Assembly (NCBI GenBank): GCA_947476555.1
Contig: CANJRI010000001.1
Span: 1-64,000, forward strand
Direction: 5' to 3'
Length of the DNA stretch: 64,000 bases
Source of the DNA: Caulobacteraceae bacterium
GTDB taxonomy: Bacteria; Pseudomonadota; Alphaproteobacteria; Caulobacterales; Caulobacteraceae
In this document: positions 54,675 through 63,985 of the stretch, in pieces
How the letters are laid out: each line of letters starts with the position of its first letter
Position numbering within the stretch: the stretch's first letter is position 1
Notes under the pieces: model-generated
What the model saw: the letters and a program-made list of their open reading frames with translations, nothing else
What the model was told of the DNA's origin: nothing
Databases searched by the model: none
Made by a program: the position numbers and the translations under genes

Positions 54675-56057
54675 GTGGCGCTCGCCGACCTGCTGACGCG
54701 CGGCGTCGAGGCCCTGCGTCGCGGCGACGCGCAGACCGCCGCCAAGCACTTCCAGGCGGTCCTCGCCATCCGGCCCGGACACCCGGTCGCCGTCCGGAAT
54801 CTTGGCGTGATCTTCATGGAAGCCGGCCTCCATGACGCCGCCCTGAAACTGGCCGAGATCGTCCTCTCCGCGCAGCCCGATCACGGCGAGGCGCTGCTGA
54901 TGCGCGGCGAGGCCCTGGCCGCGAAGGGGCGTTTCACCGAGGCGCTCGACGCCTACCAGCGCGCGATCGCGGCCCCGGCCGGCCCCGCCTACGAGGCCAC
55001 GATGCAGCTCGGCCTCGCCCGCGCGGCCCTCCGGGACCATGCGGGCGCGCTACTCGACCTCAATCGCGCCCTCGCGCTGAAACCCGGCGCGCCCGCCACC
55101 CTCTACCGGCGCGGCATCGTGCGGATGCAGCTTCGCGATTTCGGCGGCTGGGTCGACTACGAGGCGCGTTTCGATTTCAAGCGCTTCCTGTCCCGCTCGG
55201 GTGGCGTCATCACCGCCGATATGGCGCCGCGAATCGCGCGCCATCCGACCCCGGCCAGCCTCGCCGGCCAGCGCGTGCTGGTGCTCGGTGAGCAGGGCAT
55301 CGGCGACCAGGTGATGTTCGCCAGCATGCTGCCCGACCTCGCCAAGGTGGCGGCCTCCATCACCCTGGTCTGCGAGGCTCGGCTGGCCGCGATCTTCGCC
55401 GCCTCCTTCCCGGGCTTGACAGTCAGTGGTCCGAAGGACGCACGGGTCTCGCCCTCCGAGATCGACCAGATTGTCGCCATGGGCAGTCTGGGCGTCATGT
55501 TCCGCCCGAATGAGGCCGCCTTCCCGGGCACGCCCTACCTCGCGCCCCGACCGGCGGTCCGCGAGGCCTGGGCCGCGCGGCTGGGCCCCAGGACCGGCAA
55601 GCTGCGCGTCGGCCTCTCCTGGCGCGGCGGCCTGGCCCGGACCCGGCTCAGCGAGCGCTCGCTGACGCTGGAACAGCTGGCGCCGATCCTTTCCCTCCCC
55701 GGCTGTGAATTCGTCAGCCTCCAGTACGGCGACGTGGCGGAGGAGACCGCGGGACATCCGCTCCGCGTCTTCCCGGCTTCCGAGATCGAGGATTTCGAGC
55801 AGCTGGCGGGTCTGGCGGCCAACCTCGACCTCGTGGTCTCGGTCCAGACCGCCCTGGTCCACCTGGCCGGCGCCGTCGGGCTGCCCTGCCTCACCCTGGT
55901 TCCCCACAACGCCGAGTGGCGCTACGCCGCTGACGGGCCGTCGATGCCCTGGTATCGGTCGGTGCGGCTGTTCCGCCAGGCGGCGCCTGGCGCCTGGGCG
56001 CCGGTCATCGAGCAGGTGAAGGCCGAGCTCGCGGCCCATCGTGCTCTAGGAGACTAG
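54675..56057 (+). CDS. TPR protein with a heptosyltransferase-like (GT9) C-terminal domain, copy 1
   Basis: A 460-residue protein. Residues 1-160 hold three to four TPR-like helical pairs (RGDAQTAAKHFQAVLAIRPGHPVAVRNLG and related). From about 200 the sequence resembles GT-B GT9 proteins: LAGQRVLVLGEQGIGDQVMFASMLPDL, LRVGLSWRGGLARTRLSERSL and VVSVQTALVHLAGAVGLPCLTLVPHN. It may glycosylate proteins or polysaccharides; substrate unknown. The GTG at 54675 starts 1 base after engB and aligns exactly with the inferred start of its paralogue at 57649. The paralogue has one additional TPR. Confidence 0.85.
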   Translation: MALADLLTRGVEALRRGDAQTAAKHFQAVLAIRPGHPVAVRNLGVIFMEAGLHDAALKLAEIVLSAQPDHGEALLMRGEALAAKGRFTEALDAYQRAIAAPAGPAYEATMQLGLARAALRDHAGALLDLNRALALKPGAPATLYRRGIVRMQLRDFGGWVDYEARFDFKRFLSRSGGVITADMAPRIARHPTPASLAGQRVLVLGEQGIGDQVMFASMLPDLAKVAASITLVCEARLAAIFAASFPGLTVSGPKDARVSPSEIDQIVAMGSLGVMFRPNEAAFPGTPYLAPRPAVREAWAARLGPRTGKLRVGLSWRGGLARTRLSERSLTLEQLAPILSLPGCEFVSLQYGDVAEETAGHPLRVFPASEIEDFEQLAGLAANLDLVVSVQTALVHLAGAVGLPCLTLVPHNAEWRYAADGPSMPWYRSVRLFRQAAPGAWAPVIEQVKAELAAHRALGD

Positions 56058-56058
56058 C

Positions 56059-56748
56059 TTGGCAGAGCCCTTCGACGTCTACATCGGCTACGACCGCCAG
56101 GAGATCGTCGCCTACCACGTCCTGACCCAGTCGATCCTGGAGCGGGCCTCGGCGCCAGTGCGCTTCACGCCGGTGAACCTGACGTCCCTCAAAGGCGTCT
56201 TCGATCGGCCGATGATCGGGGCCCAGTCGACCGAATTCTCCTTCTCGCGTTTCCTCACCCCCTGGCTCTCCGGCTACACCGGGTGGTCGCTGTTCATGGA
56301 CTGCGACATGCTGGCGAGGGCCGACATCGCCGAGCTGTTTGCCCTGGCCGACGACCACTACGCCGTCATGGTCTGCCCGCACGACTATGTCCCGCGCGAC
56401 ACCGTCAAATTCCTCGGACACCAGCAGGCCAGCTATCCGAAGAAGAACTGGTCCAGCGTCATGCTGCTCAACAACGCGCGCTGCCGCGCCCTGACCCCCG
56501 ACTACGTCCAGACTGCAAGCGGCCTGGAGCTGCACCAGTTCAAATGGCTGGAGGACGAAGCCCAGATCGGGGCCCTGCCGCTGGAGTGGAACTGGCTGGT
56601 GGGCGAATACCCCGCCAATCCCAACGCCCGCATCGCCCACTTCACCCGCGGCGGCCCCTATTTCGCGGACTACGAGGACTGCGACTATGCGGGCGAATGG
56701 CGCGACGCCCTGGCCCGGACGACCTTCGCCGAACGCCCGCAGAAATAG
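56059..56748 (+). CDS. glycosyltransferase-like protein with a DxD motif (GT8-like)
   Basis: A 229-residue cytoplasmic protein. FDVYIGYDRQEIVAYHVLTQSI at the N-terminus and LFMDCDMLARADIAELF with its DxD metal and nucleotide-sugar site place it with GT8-like glycosyltransferases. W-N-W and HFTRGGPYF near the end are recurring residues in such proteins. The start is a TTG with AGGAG 6 bases upstream, 1 base after the TPR gene stop, so the two are cotranscribed. Sugar and acceptor unknown. Confidence 0.8.
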   Translation: MAEPFDVYIGYDRQEIVAYHVLTQSILERASAPVRFTPVNLTSLKGVFDRPMIGAQSTEFSFSRFLTPWLSGYTGWSLFMDCDMLARADIAELFALADDHYAVMVCPHDYVPRDTVKFLGHQQASYPKKNWSSVMLLNNARCRALTPDYVQTASGLELHQFKWLEDEAQIGALPLEWNWLVGEYPANPNARIAHFTRGGPYFADYEDCDYAGEWRDALARTTFAERPQK

Positions 56749-56827
56749 CGCCCCGCCGCGTCGCCTTTCCGACGCAACAAGCCTGACCATTCGGCGTTGA
56801 GTCCGCCGAGCAGGTCAGGAGCACCCC

Positions 56828-57583
56828 ATGTCGAACATTGAGATCGCGGTCGGCCGGGATGGCCCGGCCCGGGAGAGCCTGCGCCGGGCCAACCGCCTGC
56901 TGGCGGCCCTCAGCCCCCGCGAGTTCGGATTCATCGAGCCGCACCTGGAGGTCGTCGAGCTGACGCGCGGCCAGGTGCTGTTCGAGCCAGGCGACGACGT
57001 GGCCCTCACCCACTTTCCCTGCTGTCGCACCATGGTCTCCCTGCTGATTGTCACCCGCGATGGCCGTGAGGTGGAGGCCGCCACCATTGGCCGCGAGGGC
57101 GCCGTGGGCGGCATCGTCAGCGATGGCCACAAGCCGGCGTTCGGCCGGGCGGTGGTGCAGATCGCCGGCGGGGCCCTGTGCATCCCCACCAGCCACCTGG
57201 AGGCCGCCAAGCTGGGTTCGGGCCGGTTCAGCGACCTCTTCGCCCGCTACGCCGACGCCCTGCTCGCCCAGATCATGCAGTCGGCCGCCTGCAACGCCCT
57301 GCATCGGGCCGAGGAGCGTTGCGCGCGCTGGCTGCTGGCCACCCATGACCGGGCCGGCGACCACGTCATCGAGCTCACCCAGGAATCCCTCGCCGAGATG
57401 CTGGGCGTCCAACGCACCACCGTCACCGCCATCACCAGCGACCTGGCCGCCCGCGGCCTGATCCGCACTCACCGCGGACGGGTTGAGGTCATCGATCGCC
57501 CCGGCCTCGAGCGCGCCGCCTGCGAATGCTACGTCGCGGTGGAGGATCATTTCGCCCGCCTGCTTCCCGAGGTCGACACCTAG
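56828..57583 (+). CDS. Crp/Fnr-family regulator
   Basis: A 251-residue regulator. The N-terminal cNMP-binding-like domain spans about 25-145 (LFEPGDDVALTHFPCCRTMVSLL and GREGAVGGIVSDG). A C-terminal winged helix follows, ELTQESLAEMLGVQRTTVTAITSDLAARGLI. Fnr-type cysteine spacing for an Fe-S cluster is not seen, so it more likely senses another small ligand or acts constitutively. AGGAG precedes the ATG. It sits inside the TPR-glycosyltransferase block and may control it. Confidence 0.9.
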   Translation: MSNIEIAVGRDGPARESLRRANRLLAALSPREFGFIEPHLEVVELTRGQVLFEPGDDVALTHFPCCRTMVSLLIVTRDGREVEAATIGREGAVGGIVSDGHKPAFGRAVVQIAGGALCIPTSHLEAAKLGSGRFSDLFARYADALLAQIMQSAACNALHRAEERCARWLLATHDRAGDHVIELTQESLAEMLGVQRTTVTAITSDLAARGLIRTHRGRVEVIDRPGLERAACECYVAVEDHFARLLPEVDT

Positions 57584-57648
57584 GGCGGCGTGACACCCTG
57601 GCCCCCGTCCGGTATCGCATCGCCTCCATAGAGGTGGCGGCGGGCGCG

Positions 57649-59151
57649 GTGAGCCAGGACGATCTGGTCGAGGAAGGACTGACGCGGCTTGAGCGGGGCG
57701 AGCTGCACGCGGCGGCGTCCAGCTTCCGCAAGGTGGTCGAGCGCGATCCCCGGCACGTCCCGGCGCTGACCGGCCTCGGCGAGGCGCTGGCCAGGCTGGA
57801 CCAGTTCGACGAGGCCGAGGCCCTGTACCACCGGGCCCTGGCCGCCCATCCGCGCCACCCCATCCCGTTCTGGAATCTCGGCCAGTTGCTCTGCGCCCGC
57901 GGCCGGATGGCGGAGGCGCTGGCGCTGGGCGACGCGGCGGTGGCGCAGGATCCCGGCTTCGCGGAGGGCTGGTCGCTGCGCGGCGACGGCCTGACCGGGC
58001 TCGACCGCCAACCGGAAGCCCGCGAGAGCTACACGCGGGCCGCGGCGCTCGAGCCCGACAACTACGATATCCTCTGGAAACTCGGTGCGATCCGGGCGGC
58101 CCTGGGCGACTGCGGGGCCGCCCTCGAGATCCTCAACCGGGCGATCACCGCCCACCCTGAAAGGCCCGAAGCCCGCCTGCCGCGCGCCCTGGCCCGGCTG
58201 GCGCTGCGTGATTTCGGCGGCTGGGCGGATTTCGAGGCGCGCTTCCTCATCGAGGCCTTCGTGCGCACTTCGGGCGGGCCGCTGGGGCCGGCCATCTTCA
58301 GCCATCTGACTTTGTCGCCTACGGCCGCGATGCTGGCCGGCCAGCGGATCCTGGTCATCGGCGAGCAGGGCCTGGGCGACGAGGTGATGTTCGCCAGCGC
58401 GATCCCCGACGCCCTGCGCGTGGCGAAAAAGCTGGTTTACGTCGGCGATCAGCGCCTCCAGCGGCTGTTCTCGGCCTCCTTCCCCGAGGCCGAGGTCATG
58501 GAGCTGACCAGCGGCGCCGCCGCCAAGCTGGAGGTCGACCGCGTGATCGCCGTCGGCAGCCTCCCGGCGATCTTCCGGACCCGCGAGCAGGACTTTCCCG
58601 GCGCACCCTACCTCCGGCCGCGCGCCGAGGTGGTGGCCGGGTGGGCGAGGCGGCTGGGACCGGCCGCCGGCCGGCTGCGGGTGGGCCTCTCCTGGAGGGG
58701 TGGATCCCCGGTGACCGGTCAGGGCGCACGCTCCGTGCCGCTGGAGGCCCTGGGTCCCATCCTCGACCTGCCGGGTTGCGAGTTCGTCAGCCTGCAGTAC
58801 GGCGAGGTGGAGGCCGAGGTGGCGGCCTTCAACGCCGGCTGGGCGAACCCGGTTCGCTGCTTCCCGGCCGAAGACATCCGCGACCTCGAGGACCTGGCGG
58901 CGGTGCTGGAGAACCTCGACGTGGTGGTTTCGGTGCAGACCACGCTGGCGCACCTGGCCGGCGCCGTGGGCCGGCCATGCCTGGCGATGATCCCGGCCAA
59001 TCCCGCGTGGCGCTACGGCGCCAGCGGGCCGACCATGCCCTGGTATGGGTCCGTCCGCCTGTTCAGACAGGCCGAACCGGGAGACTGGGGCCCCGTGATC
59101 GAGACCCTCGCGGGCGAGTTGCGGACCATGGCCTCACCCGGCGGCGCGTGA
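57649..59151 (+). CDS. TPR protein with a heptosyltransferase-like (GT9) C-terminal domain, copy 2
   Basis: A 500-residue paralogue of the gene at 54675. N-terminal TPR-like repeats (RGELHAAASSFRKVVERDPRHVPALTGLG, FDEAEALYHRALAAHPRHP and others) run to about 195. The C-terminal domain contains LAGQRILVIGEQGLGDEVMFASAIPDA, LRVGLSWRGGSPVTGQGARS and VVVSVQTTLAHLAGAVGRPC. No ATG is suitable; the GTG at 57649 is chosen because its product aligns residue for residue with the paralogue's N-terminus. A GTG at 57634 is the alternative. It ends 3 bases before argB. Confidence 0.84.
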   Translation: MSQDDLVEEGLTRLERGELHAAASSFRKVVERDPRHVPALTGLGEALARLDQFDEAEALYHRALAAHPRHPIPFWNLGQLLCARGRMAEALALGDAAVAQDPGFAEGWSLRGDGLTGLDRQPEARESYTRAAALEPDNYDILWKLGAIRAALGDCGAALEILNRAITAHPERPEARLPRALARLALRDFGGWADFEARFLIEAFVRTSGGPLGPAIFSHLTLSPTAAMLAGQRILVIGEQGLGDEVMFASAIPDALRVAKKLVYVGDQRLQRLFSASFPEAEVMELTSGAAAKLEVDRVIAVGSLPAIFRTREQDFPGAPYLRPRAEVVAGWARRLGPAAGRLRVGLSWRGGSPVTGQGARSVPLEALGPILDLPGCEFVSLQYGEVEAEVAAFNAGWANPVRCFPAEDIRDLEDLAAVLENLDVVVSVQTTLAHLAGAVGRPCLAMIPANPAWRYGASGPTMPWYGSVRLFRQAEPGDWGPVIETLAGELRTMASPGGA

Positions 59152-59154
59152 CAC

Positions 59155-60123
59155 ATGCCCCCCGCTCCGCTATCGGAGCGCCTCGACAGGCGGACGGAGC
59201 GGCGGGCCTTGAGCCAGGACAGCGAAGAGCAGGGTTGGGCGACGGCCAGGACGCTCGCCGAGGCCCTGCCCTACATCCAGCGGTACGACCGCGAGACCGT
59301 GGTCATCAAGTACGGCGGCCACGCCATGGGCGAGGAATCCGTCGCCAAGCTGTTCGCCGCCGACGTGGTGCTGCTGAAGATGCTCGGTCTGCACCCGGTC
59401 GTGGTCCACGGCGGCGGCCCGCAGATCAGCGCCTGGCTGGCCAAGGCGGGCGTCCAGTCCACCTTCGTCGACGGCCTGCGCGTCACCGACCAGGCGACGA
59501 TGGAGGTGGCCGAGATGGTCCTCTCCGGCGCCATCAACAAGGAGATCGCCAACTGGATCACCCAGGCCGGCGCCGAGGCCGAGGTCCGGGGCGTGGGACT
59601 GTCCGGCAAGGACGGTCGGCTGATCACTGTGGAAAAGGCCCACCGCACCCGCCGCATCCCGGGTTCGGTGGAGGAGCAGATCGTCGATCTCGGCTTCGTC
59701 GGCGAACCCAAGATCATCGACACCACCCTGCTGGAAGCCCTGATCGGCGCGGAGGAGGACTACATCCCCGTGGTCGCCCCGATCGGCGTCTCGGAGACCG
59801 GCGAGACCTACAACATCAACGCCGACACCGTGGCCGGCGCCCTGGCCGAGGCGCTGGAGGCCAAGCGGATGCTGCTGCTCACCGACGTGGCCGGCGTGCT
59901 CGACGCCAAGGGCCAGCTGATCCGCCAGCTCACCGTGGACGAGGCCAGGAAGGCCATCGAGGATCGCGTCGCCACCGGGGGCATGATCCCCAAGCTCGAA
60001 ACCGCCATCGCCGCCGTGGAATCCGGCGTCGAGGCCGTGGTCATCATGGACGGCCGCCGGCCCCACGCCATGCTGGTCGAGCTGTTCACCGAGCACGGGG
60101 CGGGCACGCTCGTCTGCCGATGA
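59155..60123 (+). CDS. argB: acetylglutamate kinase
   Basis: Phosphorylates N-acetylglutamate in arginine synthesis. [27 protein letters not shown], the ATINKEIAN-type segment ([12 protein letters not shown]) and [15 protein letters not shown] are the family motifs, and the late [11 protein letters not shown] is also present. The 322 residues include about 28 N-terminal residues beyond the usual [22 protein letters not shown] at 59209 would remove part of this extension, so the start is uncertain. The long N-terminal helix is that of arginine-sensitive ArgB enzymes. Confidence 0.94.
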   Translation: MPPAPLSERLDRRTERRALSQDSEEQGWATARTLAEALPYIQRYDRETVVIKYGGHAMGEESVAKLFAADVVLLKMLGLHPVVVHGGGPQISAWLAKAGVQSTFVDGLRVTDQATMEVAEMVLSGAINKEIANWITQAGAEAEVRGVGLSGKDGRLITVEKAHRTRRIPGSVEEQIVDLGFVGEPKIIDTTLLEALIGAEEDYIPVVAPIGVSETGETYNINADTVAGALAEALEAKRMLLLTDVAGVLDAKGQLIRQLTVDEARKAIEDRVATGGMIPKLETAIAAVESGVEAVVIMDGRRPHAMLVELFTEHGAGTLVCR

Positions 60124-60797
60124 GCCCAGATCCTAAAAGGCCTGACCTTTCACACGTCGACACCTGGTTGTTCGACCTGGACAACACCCTTTACCCGGCC
60201 GAGTGCGGCCTGATGGCGGAGATCGAGCGGCGGATGACCGCCTTCGTGGTCGCCGTCTCCGGCCTGCCGCGCGACGAGGCCTACGCCCTGCAGAAGGCCT
60301 ACCTCGCCGAGCACGGGCTGACGCTGAAGGGGATGATGCTCAACCACGGCGTCGAGCCCAAGGCGTTCCACGCCATCTTCCACGACATGAGCCTGGACGC
60401 CCTGGCCCGCGACCCGGCGCTGGTGGCGGCCATCGCACGCCTGCCCGGCCGCCGGCTGATCTTCACCAACGCCGACGACGTCCACGCCGAGCGGGTGCTG
60501 GACCGTCTCGGCCTCTCCCACCTGTTCGACGACGTCTTCCATATCGGCTCGGCCGACTATGTGCCCAAGCCCGCCCCGGAGACCTTCGCCCGCATGGCCG
60601 CCGCCCACGACATATGGCCGGCCCGCACGGCCTTCTTCGAGGACTCGGTCCATAACCTGAAGCCCGCCGCCGAGCTCGGCATCACCACCGTCCTCGTCGG
60701 CCCGCACGCCGCGGCCTGCGCCGAACCCTTCGTCCACCACCGTACCGACAAGCTGGAACCGTTCCTCACCGCAGCGCGGCTCAAAGAGGCCTCTTGA
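60120..60797 (+). CDS. HAD-family hydrolase, pyrimidine 5'-nucleotidase type
   Basis: A 225-residue HAD phosphatase of the SDT1/PPM-type subfamily often annotated pyrimidine 5'-nucleotidase. Motif I is [16 protein letters not shown], motif II is IFTNADD, the motif III lysine is in [10 protein letters not shown] and motif IV is [12 protein letters not shown]. The ATG overlaps the argB stop by 4 bases. In vivo substrate is unproven; its place between argB and dapD is a conserved alphaproteobacterial arrangement as I recall it. Confidence 0.9.
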   Translation: MSPDPKRPDLSHVDTWLFDLDNTLYPAECGLMAEIERRMTAFVVAVSGLPRDEAYALQKAYLAEHGLTLKGMMLNHGVEPKAFHAIFHDMSLDALARDPALVAAIARLPGRRLIFTNADDVHAERVLDRLGLSHLFDDVFHIGSADYVPKPAPETFARMAAAHDIWPARTAFFEDSVHNLKPAAELGITTVLVGPHAAACAEPFVHHRTDKLEPFLTAARLKEAS

Positions 60798-60799
60798 GA

Positions 60800-61615
60800 A
60801 TGTCCGACCTGCAGTCCGTCATCGGGGCCGCCTGGGCCGAGCGCGAGAGCGGCGGCGACGCCACGACGAACCATCTGCGCGACGCCGTGCGCGAGGTGCT
60901 GGCCGGGCTCGACGCCGGGACCCTGCGCGTGGCCGAGCGCGGCGCCGACGGCGTCTGGACCACCCATCAGTGGATCAAGCAGGCGATCCTGCTGTCCTTC
61001 GGCCTCAATCCCACCGCGCTCATGCCGGGTCCCTACTGGGACAAGATCCCGCTGAAGTTCGAAGGCTGGGACGCGGCGCGCTTCGAGGCCGCGGGCTTCC
61101 GCGCCGTCCCCGGCGCCATTGTCCGCCGCGGGGCCTTCGTGGGCCGCGGCGCGGTCCTCATGCCGTCCTTCGTTAACGTCGGCGCCTACGTGGGCGAGGG
61201 CAGCATGGTCGACACCTGGGCCTCCGTCGGCTCCTGCGCCCAGATCGGCCGCAACGTCCACATCTCGGGCGGCGCCGGCATCGGCGGGGTGCTGGAGCCC
61301 CTGCAGGCCAACCCCACCATCATCGAGGACAACTGCTTCATCGGCGCGCGGTCCGAGGTCGCCGAGGGCGTCATCGTCCGCGAGGGCAGCGTGCTGTCCA
61401 TGGGCACCTTCATCACCGCCACCACGCCGATCGTCGACCGCCGGACCGGCGAGACCTTCACCGGCGAGGTGCCGGCCTATTCCGTGGTGGTGTCCGGCTC
61501 ACGCCCCAACCCGCATGATCCCTCCCTGCCCTCCACCTACTGCGCCGTGATCATGAAGCGCGTCGACGAACGCACCCGCTCCAAGACCTCGATCAACGAG
61601 CTGCTGCGGGACTAG
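60800..61615 (+). CDS. dapD: tetrahydrodipicolinate N-succinyltransferase
   Basis: Succinylates tetrahydrodipicolinate in lysine and diaminopimelate synthesis. The 271-residue protein has an N-terminal helical domain and a left-handed beta-helix of hexapeptide repeats: [59 protein letters not shown]. It ends in [16 protein letters not shown]. The ATG at 60800 is preferred over a TTG at 60794 that overlaps the previous stop. It works with DapE encoded next. Confidence 0.96.
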   Translation: MSDLQSVIGAAWAERESGGDATTNHLRDAVREVLAGLDAGTLRVAERGADGVWTTHQWIKQAILLSFGLNPTALMPGPYWDKIPLKFEGWDAARFEAAGFRAVPGAIVRRGAFVGRGAVLMPSFVNVGAYVGEGSMVDTWASVGSCAQIGRNVHISGGAGIGGVLEPLQANPTIIEDNCFIGARSEVAEGVIVREGSVLSMGTFITATTPIVDRRTGETFTGEVPAYSVVVSGSRPNPHDPSLPSTYCAVIMKRVDERTRSKTSINELLRD

Positions 61616-61656
61616 CCGGGGATGACGGGCGCGGGGCGTTGCCGTAAAGCCGCTTC

Positions 61657-62808
61657 ATGACCGCCGCCCTCGACGCCGTCGAGCTCGCCCGCGAGCTGAT
61701 CCGCAGGCCCTCCGTCACCCCGGCGGACGAGGGCGCCATGGACGTCGTCGAGCGCACGCTGGAGGCCCTGGGCTTTGCCTGCCGGCGTATGAAGTTCGGC
61801 GAGATCGAGAACCTCTACGCCCGCTACGGGACGGCCGGTCCCAACCTCTGCTTCGCCGGGCACACAGACGTTGTCCCGGTGGGCGACGCCGCCGCCTGGT
61901 CCAAGGACGCCTTCGCCGCCGACATAGAGGGCGGCATGCTGATCGGCCGGGGCGCCGTCGATATGAAGAGCGCCATCGCCGCCTTCGCCGCCGCGGCCGC
62001 CGAGGCCATCGCGGACGGCGCGATCGCCGGCTCCGTCTCCTTCCTGATCACCGGCGACGAAGAGGGCGTGGCCACCCACGGCACCAAGAAGGTCGTCGAG
62101 GCCCTGATCGCCGAGGGCGAGACCATCGACCATTGCGTGGTCGGCGAGCCCACCTCCGCCGAGACCTTCGGCGACATGGTCAAGGTCGGCCGCAGAGGCT
62201 CGATCAACGCAGAGATCACCGTCGAGGGGATCCAGGGCCACGTGGGCTATCCCCACCGCGCCGCCAATCCGACGCCCGTGCTGATCCGCCTGCTGGCCGC
62301 CCTGCAGGACCGCGTCCTCGACGAGGGGTATCCCGAATTCCAGCCCTCCAACCTGGAGGTCACCTGGATCGACGTGCCCAACACCGCCACCAACATCATC
62401 CCCGGCGTCGGCCGCGCGCGGCTCAACATTCGCTTCAACCCCACCCACACCGGCGCCGCGCTCGCCGCCTGGATCGAGGCAGAAGCGGCGAAGGCCGGCG
62501 AGGGCTTCAAAGGCCAGGTCAAGGTCACGGCCCAGATCAGTGGCGAGGCCTTCCTCACCCAGCCCGGCGCCTTCACGGCCCTGGTGTCCGACGCGGTGAA
62601 GGACGTCACCGGAAAGGCCCCGGAACTGTCCACCACCGGCGGCACCTCCGACGCGCGTTTCATCCGCGCCATGTGCGAGGTCGTGGAACTGGGCCTTGTC
62701 GGGCGGACCATGCATGCGGTGGACGAGCGCGCGCCGGTCTCCGAGATCCGCCAGCTGCAGGCCGTCTACCGCGCCATCCTCGCCCGGTACTACCGCCCCA
62801 GGGGCTAA
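61657..62808 (+). CDS. dapE: succinyl-diaminopimelate desuccinylase
   Basis: A zinc hydrolase releasing LL-diaminopimelate and succinate. The 383-residue M20-family enzyme has the metal His in FAGHTDVVPVGD, the bridging Asp in GRGAVDMKSAIAAF, the catalytic Glu pair in LITGDEEG, a further ligand in VVGEPTSAE and the last in VVELGLVGRTMHAVDE. Length and order are normal. Its stop overlaps that of the DUF4431-like gene on the other strand. Confidence 0.96.
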   Translation: MTAALDAVELARELIRRPSVTPADEGAMDVVERTLEALGFACRRMKFGEIENLYARYGTAGPNLCFAGHTDVVPVGDAAAWSKDAFAADIEGGMLIGRGAVDMKSAIAAFAAAAAEAIADGAIAGSVSFLITGDEEGVATHGTKKVVEALIAEGETIDHCVVGEPTSAETFGDMVKVGRRGSINAEITVEGIQGHVGYPHRAANPTPVLIRLLAALQDRVLDEGYPEFQPSNLEVTWIDVPNTATNIIPGVGRARLNIRFNPTHTGAALAAWIEAEAAKAGEGFKGQVKVTAQISGEAFLTQPGAFTALVSDAVKDVTGKAPELSTTGGTSDARFIRAMCEVVELGLVGRTMHAVDERAPVSEIRQLQAVYRAILARYYRPRG

Positions 62809-63209
62809 ATCTCGACCGGCTGCATGATGATGTCGGTGTAGTGCCGCTGGGCGTTGCTGCCGTGACCGACCACCCCGCGCACCGAGATCACGCTGCCCAG
62901 CAGCTCCGCGGGCATGTCGGCCGGCGGCATCATCAGCTGGATGATCGTCTGATTGTACTCGGTCTTCAGCCTGCCGCCCTTGAAACAGACCGGCGAATCC
63001 AGGACCACGGCCAGGTAGGTGGCCTTGAAATCCCGCTCCGGCTGCTCGCCGTAGGTCGGCGGCCCGAAGTACTGGAAGCTGAACAGACGCCCCGCGACCT
63101 CGGTATCCCGCGCCGCATAGGGGATGCAGGTCTCCTGCGCGACGCCCGGCGCGGCGGCGCAGGCGGCGCAAGCAGCCAGGGCGGCTCCGAGGACGGCGGT
63201 TCTGAACAG
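62805..63209 (-). CDS. secreted DUF4431-like protein with a probable CTG start
   Basis: A 134-residue exported protein. After a signal peptide (FRTAVLGAALAACAACAAAPGVAQ) the mature part reads EVAGRLFSFQYFGPPTYGEQPERDF, then YLAVVLDSPVCF, IIQLMMPPADMPAELLGSVISVRGVVGHG and TDIIMQPVEI, the DUF4431 pattern of a small beta-barrel. No ATG, GTG or TTG lies in a sensible position between truA's stop and the signal peptide. A CTG at 63209 with GGGGAG 8 bases upstream is the best start. Function is unknown. Cys pairs suggest a disulfide. Confidence 0.72.
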   Translation of the reverse strand: MFRTAVLGAALAACAACAAAPGVAQETCIPYAARDTEVAGRLFSFQYFGPPTYGEQPERDFKATYLAVVLDSPVCFKGGRLKTEYNQTIIQLMMPPADMPAELLGSVISVRGVVGHGSNAQRHYTDIIMQPVEI

Positions 63210-63247
63210 GCCCGAATCTCCCCGGCCGGCGGACCGCCGAGACTCGG

Positions 63248-63985
63248 TCAGTAGCTGACGCCTGTCAAATAGAGGCCCTCCGCCGGCGCCACCGGCCCGC
63301 AGGCCCGCCGATCGCGGGCCTCCAGCGCCGCCTTCAGGTCGGATATCGACCATCGCCCGACCCCCACCTCGGAGAGGGTGCCGGCCATCGACCGGACCTG
63401 CCGGTGCAGGAACGAGCGGGAAGCGAACTCCAGCACCACCTCCTCGCCGATCCGGCTGACCCGCGCCACGTCCAGGGTCTTCATCGGCGACTTCGCCTGG
63501 CAGGCCAGATCGCGGAAGGTGGTGAAGTCGTGGTGGCCCACCAGCGCCTGCGCCGCCGCGTGCATGGCCGCCGCGTCCAGCGGCTTTTTCACGTGCCACA
63601 CCCGTCCCCGGTCCAGCGCCGGCGGGCTCCAGCGGTTGAGGATCCGGTAGCGGTAGCGCCGCTCGGTCGCCGAGAACCGGGCGTGCCAACCCTCGGGCGC
63701 CACGGACGTGTCCAGGACGCTCACCGGCTGTGGGACCAGATGGGCGTTCAGCGCATTGCGCACCGTGGCCGCCGGCCAGTCCTGCGCCAGGTCGATGTGG
63801 ACCACCTGATGTTCGGCATGGACCCCGGTGTCGGTGCGCCCGGCGGCGTGCACCCGGACCTCCTCGCCGCAGAAGGCCTTCACGGCCCGTTCCAGCGTCT
63901 CCTGCACCGAAGGCAGGCCCGCCTGCGCCTGGTAACCGTGGAACGGGCGCCCGTCGTACTCGATGTCGAGCCGGTAGCGCGGCAT
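63248..63985 (-). CDS. truA: tRNA pseudouridine synthase A
   Basis: Modifies uridines 38-40 of tRNAs. The 245-residue protein has [18 protein letters not shown], the catalytic Asp in [15 protein letters not shown], and [28 protein letters not shown] and [13 protein letters not shown]. The ATG overlaps the stop of an upstream same-strand gene by 1 base (TGATG). Confidence 0.96.
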   Translation of the reverse strand: MPRYRLDIEYDGRPFHGYQAQAGLPSVQETLERAVKAFCGEEVRVHAAGRTDTGVHAEHQVVHIDLAQDWPAATVRNALNAHLVPQPVSVLDTSVAPEGWHARFSATERRYRYRILNRWSPPALDRGRVWHVKKPLDAAAMHAAAQALVGHHDFTTFRDLACQAKSPMKTLDVARVSRIGEEVVLEFASRSFLHRQVRSMAGTLSEVGVGRWSISDLKAALEARDRRACGPVAPAEGLYLTGVSY

